The notes under the pieces are model-generated. The model worked only from the letters and a program-made list of their open reading frames with translations. It ran no database searches and was not told the origin of the DNA. Made by a program: the position numbers and the translations under genes. Of a stretch of DNA of 64,000 bases, positions 41,220 to 48,849 are shown one piece after another; the first letter of the stretch is position 1; every line of letters begins with the position of its first letter. The stretch is from Dechloromonas sp. Dech2017 (lineage in GTDB: Bacteria; Pseudomonadota; Gammaproteobacteria; Burkholderiales; Rhodocyclaceae), in assembly GCA_009469585.1 (NCBI GenBank), contig SSXW01000007.1, positions 1 through 64,000 on the forward strand. Reading direction: 5' to 3'.

Positions 41220-42038
41220 TTAGCGCTTGATGCCCGGCGTCAGCACCGTGCCGCCGTTGCCGTTGCCCGCCAGGTAGACCGAGAGGGCGATTGTCACGTC
41301 CGAACCGTAGATCGGCTCGGGGAAACGCTGCTGGCGATAGCAGTCGTTCAGGCGATGCTGCATGGTCCAGAACTGGCCATTCGAGACGCGATAGGCCGGC
41401 CACGAACCCCAACCGGCAGCGGCGCCGGCCTGGGTGCGCAGATCGGGCAGATCCTGCAGGCGAATGCGCTTGTCCGGCTGGCCGTGGCAGGTGGCGCAGG
41501 AGAAGTCCATGGCGCCGCCGCGGTAGAAGAAGGCCATCTCGCCCAGCTTGTAGAGCTTCTTCATTTCCGGGTGCTTGAGGTCGACCTTGATTTTCTGGCC
41601 GTTCGATTCGGTGACGATGTAGGCGACCAGCGCCTCCATGTTCTCCATTTCGCCCTTGCCCCAGCGAGTCTTGGCCAGCTCCTTGGTATCGATGCCCTGC
41701 AGGGTTTCCAGGCAGGTCATCAGGCGCGTTTCCAGGTCCTGGACACGACCGGTGTCCTTGAAGAAGGGCGGCAACTGGGCCGATGCGCCCTTGACCACGC
41801 CGGGGCCGAGGCCGAGGTCGCATTGCTCGAGCGAGGCGTTCTTCGGGCCGCGCTTGGTCTTCCACAGGGTTTCGCCCTGCAGCGCGACCAGTTCGGATGG
41901 ATTGCCGTCGGCCAGCATCTCGCGGTACTTGGCAATCTCGTCGGTGGCAGCATCGGCCAGCACCTGGCCGGAGCCGACGAGCGCGGCGGCGGCCAGCAGG
42001 CCGGCAGCCAGGGAAATTCGATGGGTTTTTATGTTCAT
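41220..42038 (-). CDS. soxA: SoxA, L-cysteine S-thiosulfotransferase subunit
   Basis: 272 residues with a signal peptide. Only one CxxCH heme motif (CATCHGQ, about residue 183) is present. The position of the N-terminal heme of diheme SoxA is replaced by a lone Cys (EQCDLGLGPG) with a second Cys in MTCLETLQG. This matches the single-heme SoxA branch. The active-site cysteine is in RLNDCYRQQRFPEP. It forms a periplasmic complex with SoxX. Confidence 0.93.
   Translation of the reverse strand: MNIKTHRISLAAGLLAAAALVGSGQVLADAATDEIAKYREMLADGNPSELVALQGETLWKTKRGPKNASLEQCDLGLGPGVVKGASAQLPPFFKDTGRVQDLETRLMTCLETLQGIDTKELAKTRWGKGEMENMEALVAYIVTESNGQKIKVDLKHPEMKKLYKLGEMAFFYRGGAMDFSCATCHGQPDKRIRLQDLPDLRTQAGAAAGWGSWPAYRVSNGQFWTMQHRLNDCYRQQRFPEPIYGSDVTIALSVYLAGNGNGGTVLTPGIKR
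41577..41610 (+). repeat. possible degenerate copy of the GGTCGAC/A-tract repeat
   Basis: GAGGTCGAC, CTTG, ATTTTC, TGGCC, then GTTCGATTC, antisense in soxA. Left box and GGCC match; the right box is poor. Listed as a candidate only. Confidence 0.25.
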
Positions 42039-42066
42039 TGCTCCTCCGTTGGGCAGTGTTCATCCA

Positions 42067-42096
42067 CAGGCAGCGGGCAAAACCGCCCACTGCCTG
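42067..42096 (-). promoter_or_regulatory. hairpin between soxZ and soxA
   Basis: CAGGCAG and CTGCCTG, with inner GGGC and GCCC, form an 11-bp stem with one bulge pair. No T-run follows. It is probably an mRNA stability or processing element in the soxY-Z-A transcript. Confidence 0.45.
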
Positions 42097-42120
42097 GTCT
42101 CCCGTTTGCGGGCCGGCGAT

Positions 42121-42432
42121 TTAGCCGATGGCGACTTCGTCGGTGCGAGTGTCGCCCTTGTTGTCCTTCCAGCTGACGACGACCTTGTCACCCTTGGCGC
42201 CACCCTTGAACTTGAAGGCGAGGTAGGGGTTCTTGGAGATCGCCGTGCCGAATTCGCTGGCCAGCACGAGCTTGTCGTTGTGCTTGACGGTCAGCTCGGT
42301 GATGAAATGCGCCGGAACGACTGCACCGTTGGCGTCCTTGCGCTGGCCGGTTTCCATTTCGTGGCTGATCAGCGCCTTGACTTCGGTAACGCCGTCCTTG
42401 TTGGCGGCGCGGATTTTCATTGGATTGCCCAT
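42121..42432 (-). CDS. soxZ: SoxZ, carrier-complex subunit
   Basis: 103 residues with no signal peptide; it is exported as a complex with SoxY. Immunoglobulin-like fold segments KIRAANKDGVTEVKALISHE, MetGlu-ThrGly-Gln, and NPYLAFKFKGG with the WKDNKGD turn are characteristic. It lies downstream of soxY, separated by an inverted-repeat element. Confidence 0.95.
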   Translation of the reverse strand: MGNPMKIRAANKDGVTEVKALISHEMETGQRKDANGAVVPAHFITELTVKHNDKLVLASEFGTAISKNPYLAFKFKGGAKGDKVVVSWKDNKGDTRTDEVAIG

Positions 42433-42459
42433 GTTTGTATCTCCTAAATTCAGTAAGTG

Positions 42460-42585
42460 TAAAAACGGGGAACGAAGCGTCGCGAGCGATGGCAGGACAA
42501 GGCGCGTTTGCGAGACAGTGCATCTTGCACGGCGAGCAAGCGCAACGCGGTCATGCCGAGCGCAGTAGCTTCGGACCCGTTTTTA
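42460..42585. repeat. 126-bp inverted-repeat (MITE/REP-like) element between soxY and soxZ
   Basis: The left end TAAAAACGGGGAACGAAGC (42460-42478) and the right end, read in reverse, TAAAAACGGGTCCGAAGC are near-identical terminal inverted repeats. The interior is partly self-complementary and centred on TGCATCTTGCA. The right end provides the TAA stop of soxY. No ORF is carried. No second copy is present in this window. Confidence 0.65.
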
Positions 42586-43050
42586 GCCGCCGCAGCCACC
42601 GAGGGTGACCTTGATTTCCTTGGTCGCCACGAAGAACTTGCCGTCCGACTTGACCAGCGCGTAGACGTTGGAGGTCTGGCCCATCTTGACGCGGGTCTGG
42701 ACGTTGGCTTCGGTGCCTTCGGGCAGCGTGAAGGCAGCGGCCAGGGCGTTCGGATTCTTTTCGATCAGGATGGCGACCATGCTGACGTTGGGCAGCGTAG
42801 TGCCGACGCCGACCGGCACCACGGCGCCGTTTTCGGCGATATCCGGGCCGGTGACCTGGACATCCTTGCTATCGGCCGGGGAGCCGGCGCCGAGCGCCTT
42901 GAGCGTGTCGGCCATGCTCTTGGCGTCGAAAGCGGCCTTGTTCCAGTCGGCCAGGGCCATGCCCGGGGTGATCAGGCCGGCGGCGGCCAGGGTGCTGAGC
43001 AGCGCGGCGCCAGAGCCGGCTTTCAGGACGGTGCGACGTTGATTGTTCAT
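42583..43050 (-). CDS. soxY: SoxY, covalent sulfur carrier
   Basis: The start at 43050 (MNNQRRTVLKAGSGAALLST) gives a 155-residue protein with a twin-arginine signal, QRRTVLKAG. The C-terminus TLGGCGG is the SoxY swinging-arm motif, whose cysteine carries the thiosulfate-derived intermediates. The stop codon TAA is the tip of the inverted-repeat element downstream. Confidence 0.95.
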   Translation of the reverse strand: MNNQRRTVLKAGSGAALLSTLAAAGLITPGMALADWNKAAFDAKSMADTLKALGAGSPADSKDVQVTGPDIAENGAVVPVGVGTTLPNVSMVAILIEKNPNALAAAFTLPEGTEANVQTRVKMGQTSNVYALVKSDGKFFVATKEIKVTLGGCGG

Positions 43051-43075
43051 GACTTCTCCTCTGTAAAAATTGGAA

Positions 43076-44125
43076 TTACTTGGCACCGGAAAGGATCCAC
43101 TTGACCAGGGTCTTGATGTCCTCGTCCGGCAGGTGACCGTTCGGCGGCATCGGCACCGAGCCCCAGGCGCCCTGGCCACCGGCCTTGACCTTGCCGATCA
43201 GGCGGGCTTCGGCATCGGTCTGGCCGCGATAGCGGGTGACGACTTCTTCATAGCCCGGCCCGACGATCTTGTTGCTGACGCCGTGGCAGGCCATGCAACC
43301 GCTCTTGGTCGCCAGCTCGAGGTTGGGGTTGGCCGCGGCGGCCGGCTTGGCGGCGTCGCCTTCCAGCGTCCTGGTGCCGCGCACCGGCCCGAAATGGCGG
43401 TACTGGTCGGCCAGTTCGCCGTGGGCGGTACGGGCGTAGTCGGGCAGCGTCGAACCGATCTGCACCGTCGACTTGCAGTTCTTCATGCAGGCGACGTTCT
43501 TGACGTCGGGAACGCCGCCGTTGCCGATACCGCCCTTCTTGGCCGAGGCCCCCGGCCACAGGCCGTGATCGGTGGTCATGCCGTTGCGGTTGGGCAGGAG
43601 CTTCTGCACGTCGCCGATGTTCTTGTCGGAGAGCACGAAGTCGGCCGGCACGATTTCCTGCAGGTTGAGCAGGTAGGCCAGGATGGCGTAGACCTCGTCC
43701 GGCTTCAGCGACTTCGGCGCCGTCCATGGCATGGCGCGCTGGATGTAGTCGAAGACGGTCGAGATCGTGGCCACCTTGGTGAAGGTCGTGCGTTGCGGCA
43801 ATTCGCCGGACGACAGGCCCCTGACCCGGCCGTTCTTGATGTCGTCCTTGGTCGTGCCGCCGGCCAGCGGCGTGAACACCTCGTTCGATTCACCGAAGGA
43901 GCCGTGGCAGGAGGCGCACTTTTCCTCGAACAGCTCGTTGCCGCGCTCGACGTTGCCCGATCCCTTGGGCAGCCCCTTGAAGTCCGGGCGAACATCGATG
44001 TCCCAGGCCTTCACTTCGGCCGGGGTGGCCTGACGGCCGACGCCCTGATAGCCATCGAAGGCAATCGCTGCGGTCGACGCGGAAAAAAGGGCAAAAACGA
44101 AAACCGACTTAGAGAACCTGGACAT
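43076..44125 (-). CDS. soxD: SoxD, diheme cytochrome of sulfur dehydrogenase
   Basis: 349 residues with a signal peptide (ends AIAFDG). Two heme motifs: CASCHGSFGE (about residue 70) and CMACHGVSNKIVGPGYEE in the C-terminal cytochrome domain. It accepts electrons from SoxC. It overlaps the soxC 3' end by 17 bases. Copy 11 of the dispersed motif falls in its signal-peptide codons. Confidence 0.92.
   Translation of the reverse strand: MSRFSKSVFVFALFSASTAAIAFDGYQGVGRQATPAEVKAWDIDVRPDFKGLPKGSGNVERGNELFEEKCASCHGSFGESNEVFTPLAGGTTKDDIKNGRVRGLSSGELPQRTTFTKVATISTVFDYIQRAMPWTAPKSLKPDEVYAILAYLLNLQEIVPADFVLSDKNIGDVQKLLPNRNGMTTDHGLWPGASAKKGGIGNGGVPDVKNVACMKNCKSTVQIGSTLPDYARTAHGELADQYRHFGPVRGTRTLEGDAAKPAAAANPNLELATKSGCMACHGVSNKIVGPGYEEVVTRYRGQTDAEARLIGKVKAGGQGAWGSVPMPPNGHLPDEDIKTLVKWILSGAK
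44069..44105 (+). repeat. GGTCGAC/A-tract repeat, copy 11
   Basis: TGCGGTCGAC, GCGG, AAAAAA, GGGC, then AAAAACGAAAACC. Antisense, within the signal-peptide codons of soxD. Confidence 0.8.
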
Positions 44126-45458
44126 TGGTCACCTCCCCGCTCTCAACCACTTTCCAGGACTGGATGGCATTGTTGTGATAAATCGACTTGGTACCGCGCA
44201 CGGCGCGCAGTTGGCCGTAGCTCGGCTGCACGTAACCGGTTTCGTCAATGGCCCGCGACTGCAGGATGGCCGGCTTGCCGTCCCACACCCAGTTGATGTT
44301 GAAACGGGTCAGCGCCTTGTTCTGGATCGGCCCTTCGAGACGTGCCGTCTGCCAGTTGATGCCGCCGTCGAAGGAGACATCGACCTGCTTGATGCGGCCG
44401 CGACCCGACCAGGCCAGGCCGGAAACGTTGTAGAAGCCCTGGGTCAGCAGCGACTGGCCGCCGGACGGCGTGGTGATCACCGACTTGCATTCCTGGATCG
44501 AGCTGTACTGGCGATGCAGGCCGTTGGGCAGCAGGTCGATGTAGTGCACCGCCTCGTCCTTGGTGGCGTAGGGCTGATCGCCGACTTCGATGCGGCGCAG
44601 CCACTTGACCCAGGACACGCCCTGCACGCCGGGCACCACCAGGCGCAGGGGGTAGCCGTTTTCCGGGCGCAGCATTTCGCCGTTCTGGCCGTAGGCAACG
44701 ATGACCTCGCCCGACTCGACCATTTCCATCGGGATGGTGCGCGTCATCGAAGAACCGTCGGCACCTTCGGCCAGCACGTAGCGGGCCTTCTTGTAATCGA
44801 CGCCGCAATCCTCGAGCAGGGTCTTCAGCGGCACGCCAGTGAATTCCGAGCAGGACAGCATGCCGTGCGTGTATTGCACGGTGGGCACGGCGACGTTGCC
44901 CCACTCCAGGCCGGTGTTGGCACCGCACTCGATGAAGTGGATGCGCGACACCGAAGGCAGGCGCATCAGTTCGTCCATGGTGTAGACCTTGGCCTTCTTC
45001 AGCAGCTTGTCGTCCGAACCGTTGATCATCAGGCGATGCCGGGTCGGGTCGATATCCTGCCAGCCCTGGTGGTGGCGCTCGAAATGCAGGCCGGACGGCG
45101 TGATGATGCCGAACAGCCCCTGCAGCGGCGCGAACGACACCGAGGCGCCGCCGACGCGGGCCAGGCCGGGCGACTCGCGGCGCAGCAGCTGGCTCTCGAA
45201 CTTCGACGGCATGCCGTACGGATTGGTCGCCACCGGCTTGCCCAGCGTCGTCGACCATTCCGGCAAATTCAGGATGTTGCTGTCGCCCTCGACCGCGGCC
45301 CGTGCCGCCATCGGCGCCGCCATCGCAGCCCCGGCGGCGAGAAAACTCTTCCGCAGGAAATCGCGACGGCCGGCGGCAACTGCCGCCACCTGCGTCTCCG
45401 ACAGGAAGTTTTCCGGAGCAGGCCGCAAAAGCCCCGGTTGCTTGACGATATCCACCAT
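44109..45458 (-). CDS. soxC: SoxC, molybdopterin subunit of sulfur dehydrogenase
   Basis: 449 residues. Twin-arginine signal GRRDFLRKSFLAAGAAMAAP. The sulfite-oxidase fold has its molybdenum-ligating Cys178 in IHFIECGANTG. Later blocks PLRLVVPGVQGVSWVKWLRR and WVWDGKPAILQSRAIDETGY are family-typical. With SoxD it oxidises SoxY-bound sulfane, so this organism should take thiosulfate fully to sulfate without storing sulfur globules (family knowledge). Confidence 0.94.
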   Translation of the reverse strand: MVDIVKQPGLLRPAPENFLSETQVAAVAAGRRDFLRKSFLAAGAAMAAPMAARAAVEGDSNILNLPEWSTTLGKPVATNPYGMPSKFESQLLRRESPGLARVGGASVSFAPLQGLFGIITPSGLHFERHHQGWQDIDPTRHRLMINGSDDKLLKKAKVYTMDELMRLPSVSRIHFIECGANTGLEWGNVAVPTVQYTHGMLSCSEFTGVPLKTLLEDCGVDYKKARYVLAEGADGSSMTRTIPMEMVESGEVIVAYGQNGEMLRPENGYPLRLVVPGVQGVSWVKWLRRIEVGDQPYATKDEAVHYIDLLPNGLHRQYSSIQECKSVITTPSGGQSLLTQGFYNVSGLAWSGRGRIKQVDVSFDGGINWQTARLEGPIQNKALTRFNINWVWDGKPAILQSRAIDETGYVQPSYGQLRAVRGTKSIYHNNAIQSWKVVESGEVTNVQVL

Positions 45459-45480
45459 AAAGATGATCCCCTTCGTTGTC

Positions 45481-45852
45481 TTAACAAGAACTGCCGCTTG
45501 CCCTGCTACCCTTGATGCCCATACCCATCTGTTCGCCCATGTCGCGGCTGGCCACGGTGATGCTGACCGTCCGGCAGATATCGACGAAATTCGGATCGAC
45601 CACCCGGTAGAGCACCGAATTTCCCACCCGGCGCCGGTCGACCACCCCGGCCCGATAAAGAATGTTGAGATGGCGCGAGATGTTGGCCTGGGTCAGGCCG
45701 ATCTTCTCCACCACCTCGTTGACCGGGTGTTCCTCCGAACACAGGCAGGAAAGAATGCGCAACCGCGTCGGATCGGCCAGCAATCCGAAGTAATTGGCCA
45801 CCTGCTCGAATACCTGCTGTGTCTCGTCCATGTCGCTTTTTTTGATCTGCAT
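45481..45852 (-). CDS. ArsR-family regulator of the sox genes (SoxR-like)
   Basis: 123 residues; Met 45831 (MDETQQ) is an alternative start. The winged helix is LADPTRLRILSCLCSEEHPV with NEVVEKIGLTQANISRHLNI and RRRVGNSVLYRVVD. Cysteines at LSCLC and the C-terminal SSC could sense sulfur species. It is first in the sox operon, 22 bases before soxC, and divergent from the flavocytochrome pair. Both directions are likely under its control (inference). Confidence 0.88.
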   Translation of the reverse strand: MQIKKSDMDETQQVFEQVANYFGLLADPTRLRILSCLCSEEHPVNEVVEKIGLTQANISRHLNILYRAGVVDRRRVGNSVLYRVVDPNFVDICRTVSITVASRDMGEQMGMGIKGSRASGSSC

Positions 45853-45865
45853 TAAGAATTAATGT

Positions 45866-45881
45866 ATAACTGCATACTTAT
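45866..45881. promoter_or_regulatory. ArsR-type operator in the sox / fcc divergent promoter
   Basis: ATAACTGCATACTTAT, an imperfect 8-8 inverted repeat with ATA/TAT ends usual for ArsR-family sites, lies 14 bases upstream of the regulator start in an AT-rich promoter region. Confidence 0.5.
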
Positions 45882-46020
45882 ATAGTCAACTACTAATATT
45901 GTTGCGGCGCAGCATGCAATTCGGGCAAAAGGCCTATACCCTTCGCCCTAGGCTGATCCCGACAAGCCATCCATAATTCGGGCTATATAACTTATCGACA
46001 ACACTAGAGGAGATGTCTCG

Positions 46021-46326
46021 ATGAAACTGCATGCTCATCTTGCCGCGCTATGCCTGCTGGCCACCGCCGGCGCGTCGCACGCCGCCGATCCCAATCTCGG
46101 CCGCAACCTGGCTGCCACCTGCGCCAACTGCCACGGCACCAACGGCAATGCCGTCAAGGGCTCCGGCATGGATGCCCTGGCCGGCATGGACAAGGCCAAG
46201 ATCCTGCAGAAACTGGCCGACTTCAAGAGTGGCGACAAGCCGGCATCGATCATGCACCAGATCTCCAAGGGCTACTCCGAGGCGCAACTCGATCTGATCG
46301 CCGGCTATTTCGCCGGACAAAAATAA
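46021..46326 (+). CDS. fccA: monoheme cytochrome c, flavocytochrome c cytochrome subunit
   Basis: 101 residues with a signal peptide (ends SHAADP), heme motif CANCHGTNGN and a C-terminal helix QLDLIAGYFAGQK with Met in SIMHQIS as likely axial ligand. It is placed 12 bases before the flavoprotein gene and is probably its heme subunit, passing electrons from sulfide to the respiratory chain. A GAGGAG RBS is present. Divergent from the sox operon. Confidence 0.82.
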   Translation: MKLHAHLAALCLLATAGASHAADPNLGRNLAATCANCHGTNGNAVKGSGMDALAGMDKAKILQKLADFKSGDKPASIMHQISKGYSEAQLDLIAGYFAGQK

Positions 46327-46338
46327 GGGGAGACCACC

Positions 46339-47616
46339 ATGATGTTGATGAAAAGACGCGATTTTCTGAAGGTCGGTGCTGCGGCCGGCACCCTCGCCTC
46401 GCTCTACGGCTGCGCCGGCGGTAGCAAGAGCAGCGGCCATGTCGTCGTCGTCGGCGGCGGCTTCGGCGGCGCCACCGTGGCCAAATACCTGCGCATGTGG
46501 AGCGAAGGCGGTGTCCAGGTCACGCTGATCGAGCGCAACCCGACCTTCATCTCCTGCCCGATCTCCAATTTGGTCATCGGCGGCACCAAGACCATGGAAG
46601 ACATCACGGTCAGCTACGACAACCTGAAAAGCAAATGGGGCGTCCGCGTCATCCAGGACGACGTCGTCGCGGTCGACGCCGAAAAACGCACAATTTCGCT
46701 AAAAGCCGGTGGCGAGCTGAGCTACGACCGCCTAGTGCTGTCGCCGGGCGTTGATTTCATGTTCGGCGAAATCCCCGGCCTCAACAATGCCGCGGCCCAG
46801 TCGAAGATCCTCCACGCCTGGAAGGCCGGCGCCCAGACCGTCGCCCTGCGCCAGCAACTGGAAGCCATGAAGGACGGCGGCACCTACGCCATCTCGGTAC
46901 CCAAGGCCCCCTACCGCTGTCCGCCCGGACCCTACGAGCGCGCCTGCCTGGTCGCCGCCTACCTCAAGGAACACAAGCCCAAGTCCAAGGTCGTCATTCT
47001 CGACGCCAACGACGACGTCCAATCCAAGAAGGCGCTGTTCACCAAGGCCTGGGCCGACCTCTACAAGGGCATGATCGAATACCGCAACAACAGCGAAGTG
47101 AAGGATGTCGACGTCGCCAGCAACACCGCCATCCTCGAATTCGACAAGTTCAAGGCCGACGTGCTCAACGTCATCCCGCCGCACCGGGCCGGCGACATCG
47201 CCGCCAAGTCGGGCCTCAAGCTGATCAACAACCGCTGGGTGGACATCAACTGGCAATCGATGGAATCGACCAGCACGCCGGGCATCCACGTCATCGGCGA
47301 CGCCATCTTCCCGGCCCCGACCATGCCCAAGTCAGGCCACATGGCCAACCAGCACGGCAAGCTGGCCGCCGCCGCCATCCTCAACATGCTGTCCGGCCAG
47401 GCGCCGAATCCGGAGCCGGTGGTGATGAACACCTGCTACAGCTTCGTCGATCACAAGAACGCCATCCACGTCGCCTCCGTGCATCAATACGACGCCGCCA
47501 CCAAGGCCGTGCAACCGGTCAAGGGCGCCGGCGGCGTTTCGGCCGCCCGCAACGAACTGGAAGGCAAGGCGGCGCTCGGCTGGGCCAAGAACATCTGGGC
47601 CGACATGCTGGCCTGA
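46339..47616 (+). CDS. fccB: flavocytochrome c sulfide dehydrogenase, FAD subunit
   Basis: 425 residues. Twin-arginine-type signal (KRRDFLKVGAAAGTLASLYG). FAD motif VVVVGGGFGGATVAKYLRM. Redox cysteines in TFISCPISNLVIGG and in PYRCPPGPYERACL. The C-terminal FCSD domain has TCYSFVDHKNAIHVASVH. It oxidises sulfide or polysulfide in the periplasm and reduces the adjacent cytochrome. It is closed by a terminator. Copy 12 of the dispersed motif overlaps VVAVDAEKRTISLKAG codons. Confidence 0.92.
   Translation: MMLMKRRDFLKVGAAAGTLASLYGCAGGSKSSGHVVVVGGGFGGATVAKYLRMWSEGGVQVTLIERNPTFISCPISNLVIGGTKTMEDITVSYDNLKSKWGVRVIQDDVVAVDAEKRTISLKAGGELSYDRLVLSPGVDFMFGEIPGLNNAAAQSKILHAWKAGAQTVALRQQLEAMKDGGTYAISVPKAPYRCPPGPYERACLVAAYLKEHKPKSKVVILDANDDVQSKKALFTKAWADLYKGMIEYRNNSEVKDVDVASNTAILEFDKFKADVLNVIPPHRAGDIAAKSGLKLINNRWVDINWQSMESTSTPGIHVIGDAIFPAPTMPKSGHMANQHGKLAAAAILNMLSGQAPNPEPVVMNTCYSFVDHKNAIHVASVHQYDAATKAVQPVKGAGGVSAARNELEGKAALGWAKNIWADMLA
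46668..46704 (+). repeat. GGTCGAC/A-tract repeat, copy 12
   Basis: CGCGGTCGAC, GCCG, AAAAA, CGCAC, then AATTTCGCTAAAAG. Sense orientation inside fccB. Confidence 0.6.
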
Positions 47617-47636
47617 TTCCCGGCACGTATCAAACC

Positions 47637-47664
47637 AAAGGCCGCTCGACGCGGCCTTTTTTCG
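47637..47664 (+). terminator. intrinsic terminator of fccAB
   Basis: AAAGGCCGC, TCGAC, GCGGCCTTT followed by TTTTCG, 20 bases after the fccB stop. Confidence 0.9.
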
Positions 47665-47715
47665 TTGCCATCGGCGGCAGTCCGGGCAGTCTGCCCGCAC
47701 CCGCTCGGCCGGCAA

Positions 47716-48324
47716 TCAATCGAGCGTCGCGATGTACTCGGCGACGGCGTGGGTTTCCAGTTCGGACAGCTTGGAGGCGATGGTGTGCATGACCGCGTTG
47801 TCGTTGGTCCGCTCCCGCTTGTTGAACTGCTTCAACTGATCCTCGATATAGCGCGGGTGCTGGCCGGCCAGGCGCGGCAGCTGCGGCGTACCGAGGCCCT
47901 GGGCGCCGTGGCAGGTCGAGCAGGCGGGCAGGCCGCTGAACTCGTTGCCGCGGGTGAATACGTAACGGCCGACGGCGAGCAGTTCCTGGTCCCTGGCCCG
48001 GCGCGGTCCGACCACCTTGCTCTGGAAATACTCGCCGAGCGCTTTCATTTCGGCAGGCGTCAGATCCTCGGCCTGCGGCTTCATGGTGTCGCTGCTGCGC
48101 TTGCCCGACTTGAAATCGGACAGCTGGCGGGCGATGTAGTCGGCATGCTGGCCGGCCAGGCGGGGAAACACGGCGCTGGCCGATTCGCCGTTCAGGCCAT
48201 GGCAGAGAAAACAGCGACCGCCGACGATTTCCTCGGCCCGCTTCAATTCGGCCTCGCCACTCCACGACGATGCCGACACGGCCATCAGGCCCAAGGCTGC
48301 AAAACGAACAACGGTTCTGATCAT
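47716..48324 (-). CDS. cytochrome c4-type diheme cytochrome
   Basis: The start at 48324 (MIRTVVRFAALGLMAVSASS) is chosen because AAGGGGTGG lies just upstream; ATG 48351 lacks an RBS. 202 residues. Two similar halves: CFLCHGLNG then FPRLAGQHADYIARQLSDF, and CSTCHGAQG then LPRLAGQHPRYIEDQLKQF. Such c4 proteins carry electrons from periplasmic donors, here plausibly Sox or flavocytochrome c, to terminal oxidases. Confidence 0.92.
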   Translation of the reverse strand: MIRTVVRFAALGLMAVSASSWSGEAELKRAEEIVGGRCFLCHGLNGESASAVFPRLAGQHADYIARQLSDFKSGKRSSDTMKPQAEDLTPAEMKALGEYFQSKVVGPRRARDQELLAVGRYVFTRGNEFSGLPACSTCHGAQGLGTPQLPRLAGQHPRYIEDQLKQFNKRERTNDNAVMHTIASKLSELETHAVAEYIATLD

Positions 48325-48399
48325 GACCACCCCTTTTTTGACAATCATCAAATGGTAATTTTCTTCTATACCAAAATCAACAGGCTACCGCGGTGCGGC

Positions 48400-48849
48400 T
48401 CAAGCCTTGCCGGTGCTCCCGAAGCCGCCCTCGCCGCGGTGGCTGGCGTCGAAGTCATCGACGATGTTGAAGCCGACCTGCAGCACCGGAACGACGATCA
48501 GCTGCGCGATGCGATCGAGCGGATTGAGCGTGAACCCCGAGTTCCCGCGGTTCCACACCGAGACCATCAGCTCGCCCTGGTAGTCGCTGTCAATCAGGCC
48601 GACCAGGTTGCCGAGGACGATGCCGTGCTTGTGCCCCAAGCCGGAGCGCGGCAGGATCATCGCCGCCAGCCCCGGGTCGGCCAGGTGGATGGCCATGCCG
48701 GTCGGCACCAGCGTCGTCTGCCCGGGTTCGACATGCAGGGGCGTGGCGATGCAGGCGCGCAGGTCGAGCCCGGCCGAGCCGGGCGTCGCGTAATGCGGCG
48801 GGCTGTCGCGCAGGCGGTTGTCGAGGATCTTGACGTCGATACGGTGCAT
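48400..48849 (-). CDS. dut: dUTP diphosphatase
   Basis: 149 residues. The five trimeric dUTPase motifs are present: [46 protein letters not shown] and the C-terminal GGFGSTGKA. It removes dUTP and makes dUMP for thymidylate synthesis. The ATG overlaps the coaBC stop by one base, the usual dfp-dut pairing. Confidence 0.96.
   Translation of the reverse strand: MHRIDVKILDNRLRDSPPHYATPGSAGLDLRACIATPLHVEPGQTTLVPTGMAIHLADPGLAAMILPRSGLGHKHGIVLGNLVGLIDSDYQGELMVSVWNRGNSGFTLNPLDRIAQLIVVPVLQVGFNIVDDFDASHRGEGGFGSTGKA

Noticed and set aside
48338-48351. FNR-like box TTGAC-AATC-ATCAA before the cytochrome c4 gene
   Set aside because: It lies only 14 bases before the chosen start codon, next to the RBS. 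An activator site would need to be well upstream of the transcript start, so a chance match is likely.
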